From Methanobrevibacter sp. OttesenSCG-928-I08 (lineage in GTDB: Archaea > Methanobacteriota > Methanobacteria > Methanobacteriales > Methanobacteriaceae), in the NCBI GenBank assembly GCA_030266405.1, contig JAJDHW010000004.1, positions 1 through 38,748 on the forward strand: a stretch of 38,748 nt of DNA, read 5' to 3'. The stretch's first letter is position 1; every line of letters starts with the position of its first letter. Of the stretch, positions 32,116 through 38,748 are shown piece by piece. The notes under the pieces are model-generated. The model had not been told where the DNA came from, did not search any database, and worked only from the letters and a program-made list of their open reading frames with translations. The translations under genes were made by a program, and so were the position numbers.

Positions 32116-33222
32116 ATGAAAATATTATTTATAGGTGCTAGATTATTTGATGATGTAAATTATTATCTCAAAGATAAAAATATTTTTTCTATATTAACAG
32201 AATCTAATCCAGATGCACCTAATTTAGATTTAGCTAATGAATATCATATAGTTTCAAGGGGAATGGATGAACCTTCCAAAATAGCTATTGAAAATAAAGT
32301 TGATGCAGTTATTCCATTAATTGGAATTGATCCTCCTTTAATGGATGTAGCTATTATGAAAGAAGAATTAGAAGAAAATCATAATATTCCAGTTATTTCT
32401 TCTAATATTCAATCAATTGATATAAGCTCTGATAAAATAAAAACTAAATCTTTTTTTGAGGAAAATTCTATTCAAACTCCCAAATTTTCTATAATTCGTA
32501 AAGAATCTGATTTTGATGATTTTACATTTCCAGTTGTCTTAAAACAAGGTGAAGGACAAGGTGGAAAAGATATAAAAATCTGTTATTCTATAGATGATAT
32601 AAATTCTTATTTAGATAATTATGAATATGCATTATGCGAAGAGTTTATTGAAGGATCTGAAATATCAATTGAAGTTATTGGTTTTAATAATGATTATGCA
32701 CCATTAACTCCAGTATATAAGGGCGAAACTACTTTAGAAGGAACTCATCCTTTAAATAAAATTAAATATGGTCCATTTGAATCTAAAGATATTGATAATG
32801 AAATTATAAAAAATACTGCATTAAAAATAGCTCAAAATTTAAAATCTGAAGGAATTATAGAAATAGATTTTATTTTTGATAATAATAGAAAGGAACTTTA
32901 TGCAATTGAAGTAAATTCAAGACCAAATGGTACTAGATATTTAACTACTGCAACTTGTAATATAAGCACTATTCAAAAATTAGTTGATATGGCACAAGGA
33001 GATTTTTCAAGTGAAAAAATTAATAATGAAATTGAAGATTATTATGCTTGTGAAATTCCAATAGGTGATTTTAAAGGTAAACAACCTAATGAACCTATTA
33101 AATCATTTAAAAATAATGATTATATTGTTCATGGACCTAAAGGATATGAAAGAATTACTTTAAGGGCTAAATCTAAAGATGATTTAAAAAAATTAATTGA
33201 TGATTTAGATTTAGATATTTAA
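32116..33222 (+). CDS. CarB-like ATP-grasp ligase of the pseudomurein cluster
   Basis: A 368-aa ATP-grasp enzyme that forms an amide or thioester via an acyl phosphate. An N-terminal Rossmann lobe starts MKILFIGARLFDD. The ATP-grasp core shows FPVVLKQGEGQGGKDIKI (ATP Lys and Gly loop), CEEFIEGSEISIEVIG, and IEIDFIFDNN ... YAIEVNSRPNGTRYL with the Mg-binding Glu and Asn. In pseudomurein-producing Methanobacteriales a CarB-like gene is known to sit beside MraY-like and Mur-ligase genes, exactly as here. Its reaction in cell-wall synthesis is not established to my knowledge. Confidence 0.85.
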   Translation: MKILFIGARLFDDVNYYLKDKNIFSILTESNPDAPNLDLANEYHIVSRGMDEPSKIAIENKVDAVIPLIGIDPPLMDVAIMKEELEENHNIPVISSNIQSIDISSDKIKTKSFFEENSIQTPKFSIIRKESDFDDFTFPVVLKQGEGQGGKDIKICYSIDDINSYLDNYEYALCEEFIEGSEISIEVIGFNNDYAPLTPVYKGETTLEGTHPLNKIKYGPFESKDIDNEIIKNTALKIAQNLKSEGIIEIDFIFDNNRKELYAIEVNSRPNGTRYLTTATCNISTIQKLVDMAQGDFSSEKINNEIEDYYACEIPIGDFKGKQPNEPIKSFKNNDYIVHGPKGYERITLRAKSKDDLKKLIDDLDLDI

Positions 33223-33312
33223 TCTTTTTTTAATTAATTTTCATCTAAAAAATATTAAATTTATATATAGTTATTTATAGATTTATTAATAGTTTAAGTT
33301 TTAGGTGAGTAA

Positions 33313-34383
33313 ATGAATTACTGGGATATTTTAATACTTTTTTTGATAAGTTTTGTGGCATCTGTAGGTTTTACATATTATATTAGACGTTTGCTTATAA
33401 AAGCTAATATAGGTGATAATCCTATTGTTAGTGAACATATGCATAAAAAAGGCACCCCTACAATGGGAGGAATTGCTTTTTTATTCACTATTTTATTAAT
33501 AATTGGAATTTATTACAATAATACTCAAATTTTAATAATTTCATATATTATGGTTGCTGCAGGAATAATGGGATTAATTGATGATTTGATTGGTCTTAAA
33601 GTTAAAGAAGTTCAAAAAGTAGTAAGAAATATCTCAAATGGAACTCTTAAAATAGGAAGATTAAGTTTAAACATTGGTGAAGAAGCAAGAGTAGCTACAG
33701 ATAAAGCAAAAAGTGAAGTAGATTCTCTTTTAGCACAAGGTAAAGTTGAACTTATCGGTGAAGTTAAAATAAAATATGAAACTGGGGAACTTGAAAAAAT
33801 TATTGCACAAGTTGTTATTGGTATTTTTTTAGCATTAACTGGTACTATATCAACACTTGGTGGGTTTCACTTAGGATTTTTAGCATATCCAATTATTATA
33901 ATAGCTATTATAGGAGCTATTAATGCAGTTAATTTAATTGATGGTATGGATGGTTTGGCAGCTGGAATAATAGCTATCGCATCATTTGCATCATGTTTAC
34001 TTGGTTATTTATCTGGAAATTTAAATATTATTCCTCCATTTATTATAATTTTAGGATTATGTTTAGGATTTCTTATATTTAATAAAAATCCAGCTTCTAT
34101 TTTCATGGGAGATACTGGATCATTTATTTTAGGTGCAGGATATGCTACAGCTGTAATGATTTGTGATATTCCTTATTTTGGAGTATTAGCTCTTGGTGTT
34201 CCAATAGCTTCTGTTGTGGTTAGTTTATTATATCGTGCAAACCTTATTCATTTACCTGTTGAACCATTACACCATACTTTAAATTATAGGGGAATGTCTG
34301 AGACAAAAATTGTTTATAGTTATTGGGCAATTACAGCTATTTTATGTGTTATTGGATTAATTTTAAGTTTTTATGTATTTTAA
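33313..34383 (+). CDS. MraY-like phospho-sugar transferase (pseudomurein lipid I-type step)
   Basis: A 356-aa polytopic membrane enzyme of the MraY/WecA family that transfers phospho-sugar from UDP to a polyprenyl phosphate. Motifs: KKGTPTMGGIAFLF (about 45-58), GLIDDLIGLK (DD at 90-91), NAVNLIDGMDGLAAG (204-218), FMGDTGSF (264-271) and the His loop EPLHHTLNYRG (317-327). About residues 100-162 form a soluble charged insertion with GEEARVATDKAKSEVDSLLA, longer than the short loop of bacterial MraY. AGGTG lies five bases before the ATG. It is followed after 23 bases by the Mur-type ligase. Confidence 0.92.
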   Translation: MNYWDILILFLISFVASVGFTYYIRRLLIKANIGDNPIVSEHMHKKGTPTMGGIAFLFTILLIIGIYYNNTQILIISYIMVAAGIMGLIDDLIGLKVKEVQKVVRNISNGTLKIGRLSLNIGEEARVATDKAKSEVDSLLAQGKVELIGEVKIKYETGELEKIIAQVVIGIFLALTGTISTLGGFHLGFLAYPIIIIAIIGAINAVNLIDGMDGLAAGIIAIASFASCLLGYLSGNLNIIPPFIIILGLCLGFLIFNKNPASIFMGDTGSFILGAGYATAVMICDIPYFGVLALGVPIASVVVSLLYRANLIHLPVEPLHHTLNYRGMSETKIVYSYWAITAILCVIGLILSFYVF

Positions 34384-34406
34384 AGGTATAAGTTAATGGG
34401 ATTTTT

Positions 34407-35873
34407 ATGAAGGATACTCGAAATTTTTCAATAGAAGATTTATCTAATTCAATTAATGGAAAAATTTTTGGTAGTAATGATTTTTACTTTTCTCAAGGGT
34501 TTACAGGAAGATTCACATTTTTAAATGATGCTCATGAAGGAGATATTGTAATAAGGCATTGGATTAATGGTAAAGGTGTTGAAATTGCAAAGGATAAAAA
34601 TATTGCTTGTTTAATAACTCAAGATCCAAAAGAAGATGCTATTGAAATTGCAGAAACTTTAAATTTTCCTTTAATTGTAACTGATGAAATTGAAAAAGCT
34701 AATGGCTTTGCTTTAACTTGGACTATAAATACTTATTCTCATAATTCTCAAAATATAGCTATTACTGGAACAAATGGTAAATCAACTACATCACATCTAA
34801 TTTATCATATTTTAAAAGAAAGTGGATTTAAAGTTTTTACAAACACTGATGCAGAATCTGAATTTAATACTCTCATTGATCCTATGGTTTCTAAATTAAT
34901 TTCAGACGAAGTAATTTCAAAAGGAGAATTAGATTTTCTTGTTATTGAAATATCTGAAGTTCAAGGATGGTTAGGTTCTTTAATGAAAAACCATTCAGGT
35001 ATTATGGCTAAAGCATTAAATCCTAATGTTGGCATTGTTACAAATATAGCTATGGATCATATCGGGCTTGTTAATTCAATTGATGAAGTTTTTGATGAGG
35101 TTTCAGGTTTTGTTAAATCATTAAAAAAAGGAACTTTTGTATATAATGCAGATGATGAACTTACTTCAAAGTTACTTAATTTTAAAAATGAAAATGTAGA
35201 AGGATTTTCTTTTGGAATGAATAGTAAAAATAATTCAGATGTTTATTATGATCAGTTTAAAGAAGCTATTTTTTATAAAAGAAAAAAAGTAATAAATAAA
35301 GATGAGCTTCCTTTTACAAGTAATCATTTTATTCAAAATATATTATCAGCTATTGCTACTTGTTTATCTTTGAATGTTCCTTTAAATGATATTGTAAATA
35401 GTATAAAAAATTATAAATCTCTTAAGAGGAGATTTACAAAATTAAATGAAAATCCATTAATAATTGATGATTTTGCACATAATCCTGATGGAATTAAAGC
35501 TACTGTTAGTGAAACAGCAAAAATAGTTCCTGAAGATAATGATTTCTATGTGGTATGTGCAATCAGAGGTTCAAGAGGAGAAACTATTAATAAATTAAAT
35601 GTTGAAGCATTAGTAGAAGTTTTCCCTTCCAATGGGAAATTAATTATTTCATCGAGTGTTGATGTTGTAAATAGCTTAAATTTTGTAGAAGATAATGAAA
35701 AAGATATCTTTTTTAAAGTATTAGATGATAATAATATTGAATTTATTCACTTTGAAAAATTATATGATGCTTTAAATGAAACTTATTTAAAAGCTCAAAA
35801 AAATGATGTTATTTTATTAATAGGTGCTCAAGGAATGGATCCTGCTGAGGAATTACTTAAAAATATTTTGTAA
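34407..35873 (+). CDS. Mur ligase family protein (pseudomurein peptide ligase)
   Basis: A 488-aa ATP-dependent amide ligase of the MurC-F fold. P-loop IAITGTNGKSTTSHL (GTNGKSTT at 121-128), ALNPNVGIVTNIAMDHIG with the Mg-site His/Glu region, and DDFAHNPDGIKATV in the third domain. It is one of the divergent Mur ligases (pMurC/pMurE type) of pseudomurein-containing methanogens, which add amino acids to the cell-wall peptide. Which residue it adds cannot be told. The CarB-like and MraY-like genes directly upstream support the pathway. Confidence 0.88.
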   Translation: MKDTRNFSIEDLSNSINGKIFGSNDFYFSQGFTGRFTFLNDAHEGDIVIRHWINGKGVEIAKDKNIACLITQDPKEDAIEIAETLNFPLIVTDEIEKANGFALTWTINTYSHNSQNIAITGTNGKSTTSHLIYHILKESGFKVFTNTDAESEFNTLIDPMVSKLISDEVISKGELDFLVIEISEVQGWLGSLMKNHSGIMAKALNPNVGIVTNIAMDHIGLVNSIDEVFDEVSGFVKSLKKGTFVYNADDELTSKLLNFKNENVEGFSFGMNSKNNSDVYYDQFKEAIFYKRKKVINKDELPFTSNHFIQNILSAIATCLSLNVPLNDIVNSIKNYKSLKRRFTKLNENPLIIDDFAHNPDGIKATVSETAKIVPEDNDFYVVCAIRGSRGETINKLNVEALVEVFPSNGKLIISSSVDVVNSLNFVEDNEKDIFFKVLDDNNIEFIHFEKLYDALNETYLKAQKNDVILLIGAQGMDPAEELLKNIL

Positions 35874-35986
35874 TATTTATTTTAAAATTTATTCTTTTTC
35901 TAAAATATCTAGGTAAATATTAAATACAATATTAAATAAATATAGATTTGTATTTTATATACTAAGTTTAATTAAAGAGGAAAAAC

Positions 35987-36418
35987 ATGTTTATTAAAAT
36001 AAGGAGAGATACGTTAATTATTTTATTATTGGCGTTTATTCTAATCCTTTCTGGAAGACTTATAACATATGTTGCTTATGCATCATCTCCTGAAGTAGAA
36101 CAAGGAGTTCCAATTTCTGGAATCATTGTTAAAGGAAATGATATTGTACCTATTGATACTATAAGGGCAAATGTTATGCAATCTGGCTTAAGAGATGGTA
36201 GTTATATTGATGGAGATATTTTAATAACTTCTAAACGGGAACTTACATTAAATGAGGCGATTGAAACGGCCCAAGAATTAGCCACAATGTCAACGGTTCC
36301 TGGAACTTCTGTTATGCCTATTACAGCAGCTGATGTTCAAGTTGACAGAGAAACAGGTATTGTCACTGTAAATGTTATTGAAGATTTTTCTACTGTTGAT
36401 ATTGAAAAAACTAAGTAG
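35987..36418 (+). CDS. Exported anchored protein with POTRA-like segment
   Basis: A 143-aa protein with a basic N-terminus (FIKIRRDT), one membrane helix (about residues 9-31, LIILLLAFILILSGRLITYV) and an extracytoplasmic domain. PISGIIVKGNDIVPIDTIRANVMQSG resembles the first strand and helix of POTRA modules (V-X-I-X-V-X-G-N), quoted in part; a second alpha/beta stretch follows. That similarity is by eye only. GAGG precedes the ATG. It ends 11 bases before the next exported-protein gene, so the two probably form an operon beside the pseudomurein genes. Confidence 0.7.
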   Translation: MFIKIRRDTLIILLLAFILILSGRLITYVAYASSPEVEQGVPISGIIVKGNDIVPIDTIRANVMQSGLRDGSYIDGDILITSKRELTLNEAIETAQELATMSTVPGTSVMPITAADVQVDRETGIVTVNVIEDFSTVDIEKTK

Positions 36419-36429
36419 GAGGATAAAGT

Positions 36430-37689
36430 TTGAATAAATTTAAAGCTTTCATTGCATTTTTCTTTATTTTACTATTGTTTATGAATAGTGTTGCAGCTAC
36501 ATGCAACGTCATTGTTATTACAGATCCTAGTGGTAATGATCCTAATGGAGCAGCTGCAGGAAGTATGTCTTTTGAAAAAAATATGTTTCAGTCTACATTC
36601 TTGTTATCTAGTGAACATAAATTTGTAGTACTTTCTGGGGGTACTGGTACATCTGAACAAAGATTAGAGTCTATTGTTGTAGCTGTATCTAATTTACAAG
36701 ATAATGTATCTGCAGCTTCAGCAGCTTCTGTTGCTAGTGGTTATGAAGGGGCTCGTTTAATTGTTGGTGGTCCTGAAATTGGTGCTGCAGTAGCAGGTTC
36801 ATTTAGGGCATATGTAGTTGTTGTTGATGATACAGATAATTCTATTTCTGTTACTCCATATTCTTCAGGACTTGCTGTATTAGAACCTGGGCAAAAAGGA
36901 GCTATTATTCACTTGAGAAACTCTGCAGGGAACCCTCTTAGTGGAACTGCAGATAGTGTTCGTAGAGAAGCTGCAATCAATATAGGTAAAATGATTAGGG
37001 ATGGTTATCCTGCTACTACAATTGTTGCTCAAACAATGGGTGATGTTGCTAAGGGTTCTGGTGAGAAATACGGTGGAGGTGCAGTTAACTTAGTTTCTGG
37101 AATATCTTCTGGTGACATGTTCACTCCTACTGAAATGAATGAAACTGGTTATCCAATGGATGAACCATATTCTAAAAAATGTGATGAATGTGGATGGGGT
37201 ATAGGTTATCCTTCAGCGGATAATTATAATATATGTCCTGTATGTAGTGGGGAATTAAAAATTATTTATGCTTATGAAGCTTTAGATAATGCAATTACTG
37301 TATCATCTAATTCTGTTAGTGTTTCAACATATGGAAGTGAAAAACCAGGGTTGGCTTCTACAACTACAGAAATTGTTAAAGCTTCTGTTGAAAATAATGG
37401 TTACGATTCAACTGCTATTTCTAATTCAATTAATAAAGCTATCAATAGTGGTCTTTTAGTTGGTGTTAACTATGTTGAACCTAAGGATATCAATGTAAAA
37501 GAAGGTTCTAAATCTGTTGGTGTTTACTTCACTTCACTTCCTGAAGATAGATCATCTCCTTCATGGAATTTACCTATGGATTCGAACATATTAAATATTT
37601 TAGGAAGCATACAAACTGTTATTGGAATTATTTTAATACTTTTAGTACTATTTAGAGGTAGATTACTTAAATCATTTCAAAATAGATGA
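36430..37689 (+). CDS. Secreted/anchored protein with zinc-ribbon insert
   Basis: A 419-aa protein. Signal peptide at residues 1-23 (AFFFILLLFMNSVAAT), a large Gly/Ala/Ser-rich extracytoplasmic domain, a rubredoxin-like zinc ribbon C251-X2-C254 ... C269-X2-C272 (KKCDECGWGIGYPSADNYNICPVCS, quoted for position only in part), a second alpha/beta domain, then one C-terminal helix (about 389-408) and a basic tail RGRLLKSFQNR that would stay inside. Start is TTG 36430 with GGAGGAT. No family is recognised. Zinc ribbons outside the membrane are unusual. Context suggests a cell-wall role. Confidence 0.75.
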   Translation: MNKFKAFIAFFFILLLFMNSVAATCNVIVITDPSGNDPNGAAAGSMSFEKNMFQSTFLLSSEHKFVVLSGGTGTSEQRLESIVVAVSNLQDNVSAASAASVASGYEGARLIVGGPEIGAAVAGSFRAYVVVVDDTDNSISVTPYSSGLAVLEPGQKGAIIHLRNSAGNPLSGTADSVRREAAINIGKMIRDGYPATTIVAQTMGDVAKGSGEKYGGGAVNLVSGISSGDMFTPTEMNETGYPMDEPYSKKCDECGWGIGYPSADNYNICPVCSGELKIIYAYEALDNAITVSSNSVSVSTYGSEKPGLASTTTEIVKASVENNGYDSTAISNSINKAINSGLLVGVNYVEPKDINVKEGSKSVGVYFTSLPEDRSSPSWNLPMDSNILNILGSIQTVIGIILILLVLFRGRLLKSFQNR

Positions 37690-37804
37690 TTAATAGATAT
37701 TTAAAACTATTAATCATCAATAAACATTATTTCAATTTAAAATAAGTATTTAATTAGATTGATATTAAATACATAAAATAAAAATTACTATTATGGGGAT
37801 AAAA

Positions 37805-38233
37805 ATGGCATTAATTTTAATCAGAGGAGAAAATAATCAGAAATTACTTAACGCAATTGCAGATGTTGAAAGACACGCTAATTTAAAAATATTAAATAAA
37901 CCAAAAATCATTGATCCTAAATTTGCAGATAATTTAGTTGAAAAAATTTTAAATGCAAAATTAAGAACTAAATCTTCAGTAGCTACAGCATTTCATACTA
38001 AAGAAGATACTACTTATTGCATAATGCAAATTAAAAAAATTCACCCTCCAGCTCATGTTGTTGTTGTAAGTGATGAATATGATGGTTATGAAGAATTAAA
38101 CAGTTTGTTAAATAATGCAAAAGAATTTTCAGGCTATTATTCTCATAAATCAAAAGAAAGTGGGATGAAGGATTATAAATCTAAATCTGGAGATTCTCAT
38201 TTAAATAAACAATTAAATAGCTATTTAAAATAG
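37805..38233 (+). CDS. DUF356-like conserved methanogen protein
   Basis: A 142-aa protein starting MALILIRGENNQKLLNAIAD, which I associate with the methanogen-restricted DUF356 family; function unknown. It is an alpha/beta protein with conserved VERHANLKILNKPKI and HPPAHVVVVSDEYDGYEEL, and a polar Lys/Ser-rich tail. I choose ATG 37805, since GGGGAT lies about five bases upstream; ATG 37793 lies before that site. It is a single-gene unit convergent with the MBF1 gene. Confidence 0.7.
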   Translation: MALILIRGENNQKLLNAIADVERHANLKILNKPKIIDPKFADNLVEKILNAKLRTKSSVATAFHTKEDTTYCIMQIKKIHPPAHVVVVSDEYDGYEELNSLLNNAKEFSGYYSHKSKESGMKDYKSKSGDSHLNKQLNSYLK

Positions 38234-38266
38234 CTATTGTTGATTTTTTTTAATTTTATTTAAAAA

Positions 38267-38746
38267 TTATTTCTTTTTAATTTTTACTAAATCTCCTAAT
38301 GTAAAACCATCAGAAGATTTTGATTTAAATTGTTCTAAATCCATATCATCGTATTTTTCAAGTAAAACAATATTTAATTGTTTTTCAAGCTTTTTAATTA
38401 ATTTATTATCAGGAATCATTTTTCCTGTTTCAATTCTAGTAACTACAGAAGCTTTTTCATTAATTTTTTCAGCTAGTTCTTCTCTAGACCATTTTTTAGA
38501 TTCACGAAATTCTCTAATTTTTTTATTATAATCTTCTATTAATTCATCAATTGGTTCATCTCTGAACCTTTGTTTTGATTTTGAATTTTTAGACTTAGGT
38601 GTTGATTTTTTAAATTTTGGTTTTGGAGGTTCTTTTTGTATTTTTCCATATTTAGAACATTCATCACAAACGGCCATTATTGATCCATCAATTTTTACTT
38701 TTAAAGGGTTATCAGATAACTCTTTACCACAAATCTCACAATTCAT
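38267..38746 (-). CDS. Archaeal multiprotein bridging factor aMBF1
   Basis: A 159-aa protein with an N-terminal zinc ribbon (C3-X2-C6 and C27-X2-C30), a Lys/Ser/Pro-rich linker (about residues 38-60) and a Cro/C1-type HTH (KIREFRESKKWSREELAEKI, SVVTRIETGKMIPD) followed by a short tail. This order is that of archaeal MBF1, a conserved protein that associates with ribosomes or transcription factors. The gene reads toward the DUF356-like gene. ATG 38746 lies at the very end of the window, so an upstream start cannot be excluded, though a short N-terminus is normal. Confidence 0.9.
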   Translation of the reverse strand: MNCEICGKELSDNPLKVKIDGSIMAVCDECSKYGKIQKEPPKPKFKKSTPKSKNSKSKQRFRDEPIDELIEDYNKKIREFRESKKWSREELAEKINEKASVVTRIETGKMIPDNKLIKKLEKQLNIVLLEKYDDMDLEQFKSKSSDGFTLGDLVKIKKK

Positions 38747-38748
38747 AT

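Noticed and set aside
1-38748. tRNA, rRNA, CRISPR arrays, insertion sequences or prophage
   Set aside because: No GC-rich RNA gene islands, spaced repeats, transposase genes or terminal inverted repeats were seen. The GGDD palm protein is not accompanied by cas genes.

Overview
The window is very AT-rich archaeal DNA, and the gene content points to a Methanobacteriales methanogen, most likely Methanobrevibacter; Methanosphaera is the main alternative. The markers are archaeal glycerol-1-phosphate dehydrogenase (egsA), F420 biosynthesis (cofC), archaeal NAC, aMBF1, an archaeal ProRS, a HycI-type hydrogenase maturation protease, UPF0179, UPF0305/DUF2115 and a pseudomurein-type cluster (CarB-like ATP-grasp, MraY-like transferase, Mur-type ligase). 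Many starts carry an AGGTG Shine-Dalgarno about 5 nt before the start codon, which helps choose between starts.

Layout. 1-2430: a His/Cys-rich repeat protein, then a taurine/sulfonate-type ABC permease and ATPase. 2622-4333: an accessory XRE / ImmA-IrrE metallopeptidase / PIN-like nuclease triad, with an operator-like inverted repeat around its TATA box. 4348-4996 (-): an XRE regulator and DUF2178-like membrane protein with a palindromic operator. 5068-7899 (-): proS-cofC-thiD. 7900-8514: 615 bp without a gene, holding four clustered hairpins (a candidate structured RNA). 8515-11341: egsA, UPF0179, rpiA, a small membrane protein and NAC. 11346-14460: a CpdA-like phosphodiesterase, then an overlapping pair made of a Zc3h12a-type NYN RNase and a membrane-anchored protein with two cyclase/GGDEF/GTP-cyclohydrolase-III-like palm domains, only the second with an intact metal site. 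14521-15542: an RHH regulator, a palindrome-rich spacer and a sequon-rich surface protein.

15701-20819: argJ; an unannotated 34-aa very basic microprotein with its own promoter and terminator; a SAM methyltransferase with tarI-tarJ (CDP-ribitol synthesis); and argB. 21085-23572 (-): an isopropylmalate/homoisocitrate-type dehydrogenase overlapping an acyl-CoA synthetase. 23691-24158: a HEAT-repeat protein. 24434-28122: pdxT and a three-piece ferredoxin-type glutamate synthase. 28137-30059: DUF2115, a tandem winged-helix protein and an alpha/beta hydrolase. 30246-31982: nikR, a PRMT-like methyltransferase and hycI, which appears to use an ATT start. 32116-37689: the pseudomurein-type genes followed by two exported/membrane proteins. 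37805-38746: a DUF356-like protein and aMBF1.

The strongest candidate for an undescribed system is the NYN RNase / tandem-palm pair (12237-14460), possibly with the upstream phosphodiesterase: a plausible nucleotide-signal-controlled RNase whose architecture recalls CRISPR type III signalling although there are no cas genes in the window. Other leads are the structured RNA locus with a 16S-tail-like sequence at 8129-8332, the basic microprotein, the ATT-start hycI, CDP-ribitol genes in a methanogen, and the large insertion in the MraY-like transferase. Functions are read from motifs and remembered families; no database search was run.
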